NCBI GenBank assembly: GCA_965200535.1
Contig: CBDAUF010000001.1
Location: 372,001 to 436,000 of the forward strand
DNA length: 64,000 nucleotides
Origin: MPNO01 sp965200535
GTDB lineage: Bacteria > Pseudomonadota > Alphaproteobacteria > MPNO01
Direction: 5' to 3'
The position numbers and the translations under genes are program-made. The notes below the pieces were generated by a model. The model was not told where the DNA came from. It made no database searches and saw only the letters and a list, made by a program, of their open reading frames with translations. Of the stretch, positions 9,350 through 19,437 are shown piece after piece (the first letter of the stretch is position 1; each line of letters opens with the position of its first letter).

Positions 9350-10039
9350 ATGCCCAGGACCGTCGACCACCGGGAGATTGGCCCCAAACCCGAACTCGAC
9401 GAGGAGGCTGTCCGTAGCTGGATCGCCGCCAATCCCGACTTTTTCGACCGAAACCTCGACCTCCTGACAGACCGTGCGGAAGACGTTCCGGGTGTCGTCG
9501 ATCTCCGGCAGCGGCTTCTGGAAAAGCTCAGGCAGACTCTCGAACGCCGAAGGATTCGCGAGCGCGAGATCCTGCTCGCAGCCGAGGACCGCGCACGGGT
9601 CGTCTCGCGCACCCATGATGCGGTGCTCCTGACCCTCCGGCAGACCTCCCTCAGCGCGATCGCCCAACGCATCGCATCGCAGTTCCCGGTTCTGTTCTCG
9701 GTCACCGCGGCGGTGCTGATCGTCGAGGGTGCGGCCGAGGAAAGCCAGACGAACCCGGCGGAACTGCCCGGGGACGCGATGGATGCGCTGCTGGCGCCGG
9801 GAGAAATCGTTCGCCTCGGAAGGGCGACCGAGATCGACCGGGAAATGTTGGGAGAGCGCTTCTCGTCGGTCCAGTCGCTTGCCGTGCTCCGGCTCGGAAC
9901 CCGGCGCGACCACATGTTGCTCGTCCTCGGGTCCTCATCTCCAAGGGAATTTTCGCCGGATCTGGCGACCGATCTGCTCGACTTTCTGGGCAGCGTGCTC
10001 GCGCTTGCCATCGACAAATGGCCGAGCCGCCGCCGCTAG
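9350..10039 (+). CDS. DUF484 family protein (GAF-like)
   Basis: The 229-residue protein matches the DUF484 family: an N-terminal helical segment (VRSWIAANPDFF, DLRQRLLEKLRQTLERRR read in part) followed by a GAF-like domain. The function is unknown. In proteobacteria the gene is typically directly upstream of xerC, as here, which suggests a link to recombination or cell division but proves nothing. Its ATG lies 5 nt after the fsa stop and its end overlaps the xerC start by 22 bases, so fsa, this gene and xerC are probably one transcript. Confidence 0.85.
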   Translation: MPRTVDHREIGPKPELDEEAVRSWIAANPDFFDRNLDLLTDRAEDVPGVVDLRQRLLEKLRQTLERRRIREREILLAAEDRARVVSRTHDAVLLTLRQTSLSAIAQRIASQFPVLFSVTAAVLIVEGAAEESQTNPAELPGDAMDALLAPGEIVRLGRATEIDREMLGERFSSVQSLAVLRLGTRRDHMLLVLGSSSPREFSPDLATDLLDFLGSVLALAIDKWPSRRR

Positions 10040-11016
10040 ACCGTTTCGCCGCCGCAGCCGATCTCGCCGAGGCGATCTCCGCCTGGCAAATCTGGCTGGA
10101 AACCGAGCGCCGCGTCTCGCCCCATACCGCGTCGGCCTACCTGCGCGACCTCAAGATCTTTCTCGATTTTCTCGCCAGGCATCGGGGCGGGTTCGCTGAC
10201 CTTGCAGCGGTCGCAGGGCTCGCGCACGGCGATTTCCGATCCTACCTCGCGGAGCGGGCCGCGAACGACCGGGCGCGGACGTCGACCGCCCGTGCGCTGT
10301 CGGTGCTGCGCGGGTTCTTCCGCTTTCTCGAGCGGACCGGGCGGGCGAGGAACGAAGCGATCGGGGCGGTCAGGGCGCCTCGTCTGCCGCATACCGTGCC
10401 GAAACCGCTCGCTGCGGCGGACGCGCTGGCAGCGATCGCGCGCGCCGGCGACACCACCCGCAAGAAGCCCTGGGTTGCGGCGCGCGACAAGGCACTCCTG
10501 ACGCTGCTCTATGGTGCCGGGCTGCGCATCGACGAAGCCCTGAGCCTGAATGCCGGGCGGGAGCCGCTGACCGATTCGCTGCGAGTCCGCGGAAAGGGCG
10601 GCAAGGAGCGACTTGTCCCGATCCTGCCGGCGGTGAGACAGGCGGTGACTGCCTATGTCGAACTTTGTCCGTTCCTGCTTCCCGGCGGCCCCCTCTTCGT
10701 CGGCGCCCGCGGCGGGCGCCTCAACGCCGGCGTTGTCCAGCGGGAACTGCGGGTGATCCGGGCGCAACTGGGCCTTCCCGAGACTGCAACGCCGCATGCG
10801 CTGCGTCACAGCTTCGCGACCCATCTCCTGCGTGCAGGAGGCGATCTGCGCGCGATACAGGAACTCCTCGGCCACGCCTCGCTGTCGACCACCCAGCGCT
10901 ATACCGACGTCGATACCGAGGCCCTCGTCGCCGTCTACAAGACCGCCCACCCGCGCGCCGGCGCCCCGGAAACCGATCCCGCGCCGCACCGTCCTGTGCG
11001 CCGGTCGGACGCCTGA
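10018..11016 (+). CDS. xerC: Tyrosine recombinase XerC
   Basis: The 332-residue site-specific tyrosine recombinase resolves chromosome dimers at dif together with XerD. The N-terminal SAM-like core-binding domain contains ERRVSPHTASAYLRDL. The catalytic domain shows the complete active site: Arg in LYGAGLRIDEAL, Lys in GKGGKERLVP, HALRHSFATHLL (H-x-x-R), GHASL, and the nucleophile Tyr in TTQRYTDVD. Position next to a DUF484 gene supports XerC rather than XerD or a phage integrase. The start lies inside the DUF484 gene. The gene is convergent with odhB only 14 bp downstream. Confidence 0.95.
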   Translation: MAEPPPLDRFAAAADLAEAISAWQIWLETERRVSPHTASAYLRDLKIFLDFLARHRGGFADLAAVAGLAHGDFRSYLAERAANDRARTSTARALSVLRGFFRFLERTGRARNEAIGAVRAPRLPHTVPKPLAAADALAAIARAGDTTRKKPWVAARDKALLTLLYGAGLRIDEALSLNAGREPLTDSLRVRGKGGKERLVPILPAVRQAVTAYVELCPFLLPGGPLFVGARGGRLNAGVVQRELRVIRAQLGLPETATPHALRHSFATHLLRAGGDLRAIQELLGHASLSTTQRYTDVDTEALVAVYKTAHPRAGAPETDPAPHRPVRRSDA

Positions 11017-11030
11017 ACCGGCAACGCCTG

Positions 11031-12134
11031 TCAGGCTTCGAGCAGAATGCGCTCGGGGTCCTCTATGCACTCCTTGACGCGTACCAGGAAAGTCACCGCC
11101 TCGCGCCCGTCGATGATCCGATGGTCGTAGGAAAGCGCGAGATACATCATCGGGCGTACGACGACCTCATCGTCCACCGCTACGGCGCGCTTCTCGATCT
11201 TGTGCATTCCGAGAATGCCCGATTGCGGAGGATTGAGGATAGGCGTCGAGAGCAGCGAACCGTAGACCCCGCCGTTGGTGATGGTGAACGTGCCCCCCGT
11301 CAGGTCCTGCATCGCGAGCCTGCCTTCGCGTGCACGGCGGCCCAGGTCGGCGATGCCGGCCTCGACACCGGCGAAGGACAGCGCATCCGCGTCGCGCAGC
11401 ACAGGCACCACAAGCCCCTGCCCGGTGCCGACGGCAACCGCAATGTCGTAGTGGTTCTTGTAGACGATATCCGTTCCGTCGATGCCGGCGTTGACCGCCG
11501 GCACCTCCTTGAGCGCGACCACCGCCGCCTTGACGAAGAAACTCATGAAGCCGAGGCGGACGCCGTGCCTTTTCTCGAAGGCATCGCGGAGCCGTTCTCG
11601 CGCCGCGATGACGGCGGACATGTCGACCTCGTTGAACGTGGTCAACATGGCGGCGGTGTTCTGCGCTTCCTTGAGCCGCTCGGCGATGCGCCGGCGCAGC
11701 CGCGTCATCGGCACCCGCTCTTCGCGGGTGCCGACGGGGACATCGGGCGCCGGATCGAGCCCGTGCTCTTCCACGAGCTGGCGCACCGGCGGCGACAGTG
11801 TCTCCGACGGCGCCTGCGGGTCCGGAGACGGCGGCCCGGGGTCGGCCGCGGCCGGTTGCGGCTCTGCCGCCCGGTCAGCAGCCCCGGCGGCGCCGGCAGA
11901 CGCCTCGATCGAGCCGAGGACCGCGCCGACCTCGACAGTCTGGCCTTCTGCAACCTCGATGGCGCCGAGGACGCCGGCCGCCGCGGCAGGCACTTCCAGG
12001 GTGATCTTGTCGGTCTCCAGTTCGACGAGCGGTTCGTCGACGGCAACCGCGTCGCCGGCGTCCTTGAGCCATCTGGAAACCGTCGCCTCGGTCACCGATT
12101 CTCCGAGCGCCGGTACCACGATCTGGGTCGCCAT
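11031..12134 (-). CDS. odhB: 2-oxoglutarate dehydrogenase E2 (dihydrolipoyl succinyltransferase), E3-binding domain truncated
   Basis: This is the E2 core of the 2-oxoglutarate dehydrogenase complex, 367 residues. The lipoyl domain (residues 1-76) has the lipoylated Lys43 in ETDKITLE. An Ala/Pro-rich linker (78-112) follows, then LSPPVRQLVEEHGLDP (113-128), the first helix of the peripheral subunit-binding domain. The rest of that domain (normally a GTG-KDGR-TKGDV stretch) is missing and the sequence jumps at ~130-138 to the catalytic domain (REERVPMTRLRRRIAERL). The acyltransferase motif YDHRIIDG is intact. The protein is ~40 residues shorter than usual. No lpd gene follows, as it often does. 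It is transcribed with sucA upstream (48-bp gap). Confidence 0.95.
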   Translation of the reverse strand: MATQIVVPALGESVTEATVSRWLKDAGDAVAVDEPLVELETDKITLEVPAAAAGVLGAIEVAEGQTVEVGAVLGSIEASAGAAGAADRAAEPQPAAADPGPPSPDPQAPSETLSPPVRQLVEEHGLDPAPDVPVGTREERVPMTRLRRRIAERLKEAQNTAAMLTTFNEVDMSAVIAARERLRDAFEKRHGVRLGFMSFFVKAAVVALKEVPAVNAGIDGTDIVYKNHYDIAVAVGTGQGLVVPVLRDADALSFAGVEAGIADLGRRAREGRLAMQDLTGGTFTITNGGVYGSLLSTPILNPPQSGILGMHKIEKRAVAVDDEVVVRPMMYLALSYDHRIIDGREAVTFLVRVKECIEDPERILLEA

Positions 12135-12182
12135 ATATCCCCTCTTCCTTCGGGTACTCCGGTGCCGTAACGAGGCGGCCGT

Positions 12183-15041
12183 TTACGCTGCCAAAGCCTC
12201 GTCGATCAGAGCCTGCTGCTCGCGTGCGTGCTGGGCGGAAAGCCCGGTCGCAGTCGAGGCAGCCTCCTTCCGGCCGACATAGGCCGGTCTCTCCGCGCCG
12301 ACATCGAGCGTGGACAGGAGTTCTTCGATACGCCGGTCCATATAGGTCCAGGCACCCATGTTGCGCGGCTCTTCCTGGCACCAGACGATTTCGGCACCGG
12401 GATATTTCGCGAGCTCGGCCCCGAGCGAGACATTGGGGAAGGGGTAGAGCTGCTCGACCCGGACAAGGGCGATGTCGCGGATACCCCGCTCCTCGCGGGC
12501 GGCCAGGAGGTCGTAGAACACCTTGCCGCTGCACAGGATGACGCGCCGGATATCCGCATCCGCCGAGATCTGACCCGTGTCCGGCAGGACCCGGCGGAAC
12601 GAAGTTCCCTGGCACATGTCGTCGATGCGCGAGATACAGCGCTTGTGCCTGAGCAGAGATTTCGGCGTCATGACGACAAGCGGCTTGCGGAAGCTCCGGT
12701 GGATTTGCCGTCTGAGAGCGTGGAAGTAGTTGGCCGGCGTGGTGATGTTGCACACCTGCATATTGTCGTCGCCGCAGAGCTGGAGATAGCGCTCGAGGCG
12801 GGCGGAAGAGTGCTCGGGGCCCTGGCCCTCGTAACCGTGCGGCAGCAGCAGCACCAGCCCGGACATGCGCAGCCACTTGGTCTCGCCGGACGATATGAAC
12901 TGATCGATGATGAACTGGGCGCCGTTGGCGAAGTCGCCGAACTGGGCCTCCCACAGCACCAGCATGTTGGGATCGGCGAGCGACATACCGTATTCGAAAC
13001 CGAGTACGGACGCCTCGGCGAGCGGGCTGTCGCGCACCGCGAGCCTCTCCTGGCCGTCGCAGATATGGGCGAGCGGCGTGTAGGCGTCCTGGGTTTCCTG
13101 GTCAATCAGGACGGCGTGACGCTGCGAGAACGTCCCGCGGCGGCAATCCTGGCCGCTGAGGCGCACCATGTAACCCTCGGCCAGGACGGTGCCGAAGGCG
13201 AGCGCTTCGGCTGTGGCCCAGTCGACTCCCTCGCCGGTCTCGAACATCGCCTTCCGCGCGTCGATGAAGCGACGGAGCTTCGGATTCAGGTTGAAGCCGT
13301 CGGGAACGGCGGTAAGGGCCCGGCCCACAGCATCGATTGCGGGCCGGTCGACAGCGGTCTTGCCGCGCCGCTCCTCCAGGGATGGCGCGATGGTCATCTC
13401 GGCCCATTCGCCCTCCAGCCAATCGGCCTTGTTGGGCTTGTAGCTCTTCGCAGCCTCGAAGGCGTCCTCCAGCCTCTGCCGGCAGTCGCGGGCGACACGC
13501 CCGACGTCCTCGGGTGTGAGCAGCCCCTCCTCGACCAGCCGTTCACCGTAGACCGCGGCGACCGAGGGGTGCTCGGCGATCGCCTTGTACATGACCGGTT
13601 GGGTGAACGCGGGCTCGTCCGATTCGTTGTGCCCGAAGCGGCGATAGGACCAGATGTCGAGCACCACGTCCTTGCGGAAGGTGTCGCGGAACTCGGCCGC
13701 GATCCGCGCCACGTGGACGACCGATTCGACGTCGTCGCCGTTCACGTGAAAGATCGGCGCCTCGCCGAACTTGGCGATCTCGGTCGGATAGCGCGAGGCG
13801 CGTGTCGCTGCCGGGCTGGTGGTGAAGCCGATCTGGTTGTTGACGATCAGATGAATCGTCCCGCCGGTCCGATAGCCCGCAATGTCGGAAAGACCTAGGG
13901 TTTCGGCGACGATCCCCTGGCCGGAAAAGGCGGCATCGCCGTGCATCAGGATGCTGAGCACGCGACGGCGCTCGAAGTCGTCGCGGTGGCGCTGCTTCGC
14001 GCGGACCTTGCCCACCACGACAGGATTTACGGCCTCGAGATGGGACGGGTTGGCGGCAAGCGAAAGGTGGACCTTGACGCCGTCGAACTCACGGTCGGCC
14101 GACGCTCCGAGGTGATACTTGACATCGCCCGAGCCGCCGACTTCCTCGGGATGGTACGACATGCCGCGGAACTCCGCGAATATCGCGGCGTAGGGCTTGA
14201 CCATGATGTGGGCAAGCACGTTGAGCCGTCCGCGATGAGGCATGCCGAGCACGACTTCCTCGACGCCGAGCTGCGAGCCGCGCTTCAGGATCTGTTCCAG
14301 CGCCGGGATCAGGGCCTCGCTGCCATCGAGCCCGAACCGCTTGGTCCCCGGATAGCGAACATGGAGAAACTGCTCGAAGGCCTCTGCCTCCACCAAGCGT
14401 TCGTGAATGGTCTCCTTGCCGCGCTCCGTGAAGTCCGTGTGGTTGTGGATCGCTTCAATGCGGTCCTGGATCCACGCCTTTTCCTCGACCGAAGTGATAT
14501 GCATGTACTCGACGCCGATCTTCCCGCAGTAAGTCTCGCGCAGGGCGTCGACGATCTCTCGCATGCTGGCCCACTCGAACCCGAGTGCGTTGACGAAGAT
14601 GGGACGGTCGTAATCCTCCTCCGCGAAGCCGTAACTCGCGGGGTCGAGTTCGCTGTGCGGCGCCGGCTGTTCCAGCCCCAGCGGATCGAGATCGGAATAC
14701 AAATGGCCCCGAACGCGGTAGGCCTGGATCAGGTTCAGAGCGTGAATGGAATCGCGCGCCGCCTGGCGAAGATCGATCCCGTCGGCGCCGGCGGCGGCAT
14801 CCGCAGTCGTGCCCGGTCCGTTCGCGGCGGCGCCATTGCCGATGACGCGCGCCGGCCGCGGCGCCCAGCTCGCCCCTTCGAGGGATTTCAGGACGCCCGG
14901 CGCGTCGTCCCGGAGATCGGCAAAGAAGGCTCTCCAGTCGGCGCCGACGGAGGCCGGATCGGCGGCGAACCTCGCGTAGAGCTCCTCGATAAAGGGGCCG
15001 TTGGCGCTCGCCAGGAAGCTGATGTCGATCGGTCTGGTCAT
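12183..15041 (-). CDS. sucA: 2-oxoglutarate dehydrogenase E1 component
   Basis: The 952-residue thiamine-diphosphate enzyme decarboxylates 2-oxoglutarate and passes the succinyl group to the lipoyl arm of OdhB. The N-terminal E2-interaction segment (FLASANGPFIEELYARF) is typical. The core contains MPHRGRLNVLAHIM, the ThDP-binding GDAAFSGQGIVAET, and the pyrimidine-domain HGYEGQGPEHSSARLERYLQ, a hallmark of E1o. Length is as expected. It lies between sucD and odhB in the same orientation; the 80-bp gap from sucD leaves room for a separate ribosome site only. Confidence 0.98.
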   Translation of the reverse strand: MTRPIDISFLASANGPFIEELYARFAADPASVGADWRAFFADLRDDAPGVLKSLEGASWAPRPARVIGNGAAANGPGTTADAAAGADGIDLRQAARDSIHALNLIQAYRVRGHLYSDLDPLGLEQPAPHSELDPASYGFAEEDYDRPIFVNALGFEWASMREIVDALRETYCGKIGVEYMHITSVEEKAWIQDRIEAIHNHTDFTERGKETIHERLVEAEAFEQFLHVRYPGTKRFGLDGSEALIPALEQILKRGSQLGVEEVVLGMPHRGRLNVLAHIMVKPYAAIFAEFRGMSYHPEEVGGSGDVKYHLGASADREFDGVKVHLSLAANPSHLEAVNPVVVGKVRAKQRHRDDFERRRVLSILMHGDAAFSGQGIVAETLGLSDIAGYRTGGTIHLIVNNQIGFTTSPAATRASRYPTEIAKFGEAPIFHVNGDDVESVVHVARIAAEFRDTFRKDVVLDIWSYRRFGHNESDEPAFTQPVMYKAIAEHPSVAAVYGERLVEEGLLTPEDVGRVARDCRQRLEDAFEAAKSYKPNKADWLEGEWAEMTIAPSLEERRGKTAVDRPAIDAVGRALTAVPDGFNLNPKLRRFIDARKAMFETGEGVDWATAEALAFGTVLAEGYMVRLSGQDCRRGTFSQRHAVLIDQETQDAYTPLAHICDGQERLAVRDSPLAEASVLGFEYGMSLADPNMLVLWEAQFGDFANGAQFIIDQFISSGETKWLRMSGLVLLLPHGYEGQGPEHSSARLERYLQLCGDDNMQVCNITTPANYFHALRRQIHRSFRKPLVVMTPKSLLRHKRCISRIDDMCQGTSFRRVLPDTGQISADADIRRVILCSGKVFYDLLAAREERGIRDIALVRVEQLYPFPNVSLGAELAKYPGAEIVWCQEEPRNMGAWTYMDRRIEELLSTLDVGAERPAYVGRKEAASTATGLSAQHAREQQALIDEALAA

Positions 15042-15121
15042 GAGGCTCGTGCTCGGTTCATCGGTGCCTGTGCAACAACGCCGAATAACACCCAGGCCGG
15101 GGCGGCAACCGACCGGCGAGG

Positions 15122-15996
<875 letters not shown>

Positions 15997-15997
<1 letters not shown>

Positions 15998-17166
15998 CAG
16001 GCGGCCTCTCGAACCGCGCTGACGACCCGTTCCGCGGCCTCGGCAAGGGTATCGGCCGGTACGATGGGCAGCCCCGATTCGGCCAGCAGGTTTTTGCCGA
16101 GTTCCACATTGGTGCCGGCCAGCCGGACAACGAGCGGCACATTGAGATCGATCTCGCGGGCGGCGGCGACCACGCCTTCCGCAATCACATCGCAACGCAT
16201 GATGCCGCCGAAGATATTGACGAGGATCCCTTCGACGTGGGGATCCGACATGATCAGCTTGAACGCCGCCGTGACCCGCTCGCGCGACGCGCCGCCGCCG
16301 ACATCGAGGAAGTTCGCCGGTTCGCCGCCGTGCAGCTTGATGATGTCCATCGTCGCCATCGCCAATCCGGCGCCGTTGACCATGCAGCCGATATTGCCGT
16401 CCAGCTTGATGTAGTTGAGGTCGTGCTTGAGCGCCTCGCGCTCCATCGCGTCTTCTTCGTCCTCATCGCGCAGTTCGACCACGTCGGCGTGGCGGAACAG
16501 CGCGTTGTCGTCGAACGCCATCTTGGCGTCGAGGGCCACGACATCGCCCGCGCCGGTCACCACCAACGGATTGATCTCGATAATCGAGGCGTCGAGCCCG
16601 ACGAAAGCCTCGTAGATGCCCATGATGAACCGGACCGCGGCACCGACCTGCTTGCCCTCGAGCGCCAGACCGAAGGCGATACGGCGCGCGTGGTGCGGCT
16701 GGATGCCGGTCGCAGGGTCGATATCCACGGTGATGATCTTCTCGGGCGAAGCGGCGGCAACCTGTTCGATTTCCATACCGCCCTCGGTCGAAGCCATCAG
16801 CGTCAACCGGCCGGTCTCGCGATCCACCAGCATGCCGAGATAGAGTTCGCGCGCGATGTCGCAGCCCTCCTCGACATAGACCCGTTTGACCCGGCGGCCC
16901 TCGGGACCCGTCTGGTGGGTGACGAGGTTCATTCCGATCATCGCCTGGGTCGCGTTGCGCACTTCGTCGACCGACCGTGCAAGTTTGACGCCGCCGCCCT
17001 TGCCGCGCCCGCCGGCGTGAATCTGCGCCTTCACCACCCATACAGGTCCGCCAAGCTCATTCGCGGCATCGACCGCCTCGGCCGCCGTGTAGGCAACCTT
17101 GCCGCGCGGAACGGCCACGCCGTAACGGGACAGGAGCTGCTTGGCCTGATATTCGTGGATATTCAT
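15997..17166 (-). CDS. sucC: Succinyl-CoA synthetase beta subunit (ADP/GDP-forming)
   Basis: The 389-residue ATP-grasp-type beta subunit starts MNIHEYQAKQLLSRYGV and carries the nucleotide-binding KAQIHAGGRGKGGGVKLA region, EINPLVV, and the C-terminal VNIFGGIMRCD. It partners SucD. It follows mdh by 33 bp in the same direction, giving the usual alphaproteobacterial order mdh-sucC-sucD-sucA-odhB, so one TCA-cycle operon is likely. Confidence 0.98.
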
Positions 17167-17199
17167 CGGTGCTTCCGGGGTGCTTCCGGCGACGGCGAG

Positions 17200-18165
17200 C
17201 TACTTGGCGGCGGCCTCGTTCATCCGTTTGACGACCTCGACAAGACCTTTGACCGCGGCGACCGAGCCGTCAAAATCCTTCTTCTCGGCAGCGTTCAGAG
17301 TGATCTCGACGATTCTCTCGACCCCGCCGGCGCCGATCACGACCGGCACGCCGATATAGAGACCGTGTACACCGTACTGGCCGTCGAGCATCGCGCAGCA
17401 GGGAAGAACCCGCTTTTTGTCCTTCAGGTAGGCCTCGGCCATCTGGATCGCCGACGAGGCGGGTGCGTAGAACGCGGAACCGGTCTTGAGCAGGGCGACG
17501 ATCTCCCCTCCCCCGTCGCGGGTACGCTGGACGATAGCGTCGAGCCGCTGCCTCGTGGTCCAGCCCATCTTGACCAGATCGGGCAGCGGGATGCCGGCGA
17601 CAGTGGAGTAGCGGATCAGCGGAACCATCGTATCGCCGTGCCCGCCGAGGACGAAGGCTGTCACATCCTCGACCGAAACGTCGAATTCGTCGGCCAGGAA
17701 ATAGCGGAATCGCGCGGAATCGAGAATGCCCGCCATGCCAACGACTTGCCTGGAAGGAAAACCGGTTGCCTCCCGCAGCGCCCAGACCATCGCGTCCAGC
17801 GGATTGGTGATGCAAATCACAAAGGCATCGGGGGCATTCTGCCTGATCCCTTCGCCGACCTGATTCATCACCTTGGTATTGATCTCGATCAGATCGTCGC
17901 GGCTCATACCGGGCTTGCGCGGCACGCCGGCGGTCACGATGACAACATCGGCGCCGCCGATTGCGTCGTAACTCGACGCCCCGAGCATCCTCGAATCGAA
18001 CCCCTCGATCGGCGAGGATTCGACGAGGTCGAGCGCCTTGCCCTGGGGCACGCCGTCGACGATGTCGAACAGAACGACATCGCCCAGGTCCTTGAGACCG
18101 GCAAGGTGCGCGAGCGTCCCACCGATGTTGCCCGCACCGACGAGCGCAATCCTGTTTCTCGCCAT
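17200..18165 (-). CDS. mdh: Malate dehydrogenase (LDH-like, NAD)
   Basis: The 321-residue enzyme oxidises malate to oxaloacetate. The Rossmann motif IALVGAGNIGGTLA opens the protein; GVPRKPGMSRDDL is the substrate-specificity loop with its arginines, and the catalytic histidine is in LGGHGDTMVPL. It is the LDH-like MDH type common in Alphaproteobacteria. I choose the ATG at 18165 (MARNRIALVG) over an ATG at 18201 because the Rossmann strand starts immediately after it. It heads the TCA-cycle gene run. Confidence 0.97.
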   Translation of the reverse strand: MARNRIALVGAGNIGGTLAHLAGLKDLGDVVLFDIVDGVPQGKALDLVESSPIEGFDSRMLGASSYDAIGGADVVIVTAGVPRKPGMSRDDLIEINTKVMNQVGEGIRQNAPDAFVICITNPLDAMVWALREATGFPSRQVVGMAGILDSARFRYFLADEFDVSVEDVTAFVLGGHGDTMVPLIRYSTVAGIPLPDLVKMGWTTRQRLDAIVQRTRDGGGEIVALLKTGSAFYAPASSAIQMAEAYLKDKKRVLPCCAMLDGQYGVHGLYIGVPVVIGAGGVERIVEITLNAAEKKDFDGSVAAVKGLVEVVKRMNEAAAK

Positions 18166-18227
18166 CGACGAAGCCCCGTTTTCCTGCATCCGCCGCGGCA
18201 CCCGGGCGGGTCCGCGGTCGCGGTTCC

Positions 18228-19394
18228 TTACCCGGTTTCACAGGCCGGCACAAGCGGCGCCCGGAGACCCGGGCCGCCTGCAGACCTGCCCGCATGGTCG
18301 GCGGCGAGATATTCCGCCGAGCGCATTTCGTGGAGCCGGGAGACCGCGCGCCGAAAAGCGAACGCCGCGTCACCGACGGGGTAGAGCCCGTCGGGCGATG
18401 CCGCCGCCGACATCACCAGTTTCACCCTGTTCTCGTAGAGCGCGTCGATCAGGTTGACGAACCGTTTCGCCTCGTCGGCGCGGGCGGCGTGAAGCCGCGG
18501 CACGCCGCCCAGCACAAGCGTGTGATACCGCCGGGCCAGCGCCAGATAGTCCGCGGTTCCAAGCGGTCGGCAGCACAGCGCTTCGAAGGTGAAGAACGCG
18601 ACCCCGCGCGCGGCGCGCGGCACCTGCAGAACCCGGCCCGTGACGTGAACATTGTCCGGGCGGACTTCCGCTCCCTCGGTCAAGGCGCGGAAGGACGCCT
18701 CCAGCGCCTCGTTCGCCGCCGGTCCGAGCGGGGTGTGATAAACGGAGAGATCGCGGATGCGCAGCCGCCGGTAGTCAACGCCTCCCTCAAGAGCCAGCAG
18801 ATCGAGCCGTTCGCCGATCAGCGCAATGAAGGGCTCCAACCGGTCGCGCTGAAGCCCGTCCTTGTACAAGTCCGCGGGCGCGACGTTGCTGGTTGCCACC
18901 ACCACGACTCCGCGCGCCAGCAGGCCTTCGAACAGACGGCCAAGGATCATGGCGTCGGCGATATTCTCGACCTGGAACTCGTCGAAGCAGAGCAGCCACG
19001 CCTCATCGGCGATTTCGCCGGCGACGCGGGCCAACGGGTCGGCCCGCCTGTCGGCGCGCAATACATGCAGGCGCTCCTGGACCTCGAGCATGAATGTGTG
19101 GAAATGCGTGCGCCGCTTGAGCGCGAGCGGCGCGCAGTGGAAGAAGATGTCCATCAACATCGTCTTGCCGCGTCCGACGCCGCCGAACAGGTATAGCCCC
19201 TGCGGTGCAGCGTCGCGGCGCCGCGCGAGACCAAACCGCGCCCGCCAGCCGCTTTCACCCAAGCTTGGCCGGTACCCGGAGAGCGCGTTGTGCAGGCTCT
19301 GGAGCTTCTCTGCGGCGAGTGCCTGACCCGGATCGGGTTTCAGCGCGTCGGCGCGCAGGCGGGCGCGATAGACCGCGAGCGGTCCCTGGGTCAT
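18228..19394 (-). CDS. zapE: Cell division ATPase ZapE (AFG1 family)
   Basis: The 388-residue AAA-type ATPase of the AFG1/ZapE family associates with the division ring in gammaproteobacteria. Walker A is GGVGRGKTMLMD, Walker B is LLCFDEFQVENIADAM, followed by the sensor segment VVVATSNVAP. The start at 19394 (MTQGPLAVYRARL) fits family N-termini; an upstream ATG at 19472 would add unmatched residues. It sits 62 bp before mdh in the same orientation, a neighbourhood conserved in Alphaproteobacteria. Confidence 0.95.
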   Translation of the reverse strand: MTQGPLAVYRARLRADALKPDPGQALAAEKLQSLHNALSGYRPSLGESGWRARFGLARRRDAAPQGLYLFGGVGRGKTMLMDIFFHCAPLALKRRTHFHTFMLEVQERLHVLRADRRADPLARVAGEIADEAWLLCFDEFQVENIADAMILGRLFEGLLARGVVVVATSNVAPADLYKDGLQRDRLEPFIALIGERLDLLALEGGVDYRRLRIRDLSVYHTPLGPAANEALEASFRALTEGAEVRPDNVHVTGRVLQVPRAARGVAFFTFEALCCRPLGTADYLALARRYHTLVLGGVPRLHAARADEAKRFVNLIDALYENRVKLVMSAAASPDGLYPVGDAAFAFRRAVSRLHEMRSAEYLAADHAGRSAGGPGLRAPLVPACETG

Positions 19395-19437
19395 TGTTTT
19401 CCGAGGCGGCTGGAACGCATGGGCGCTTGGTGGCTTG

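Noticed and set aside
11011..11036. GCCTGA...TCAGGC hairpin between xerC and odhB as a two-way terminator
   Set aside because: Only six base pairs with a 14-base loop and no T-tract; the arms merely contain the two stop codons.
16237..18384. A 715-codon antisense open frame opposite sucC and mdh
   Set aside because: It mirrors conserved TCA-cycle genes, has no recognisable motif and no ribosome site; it is a codon-position artefact.
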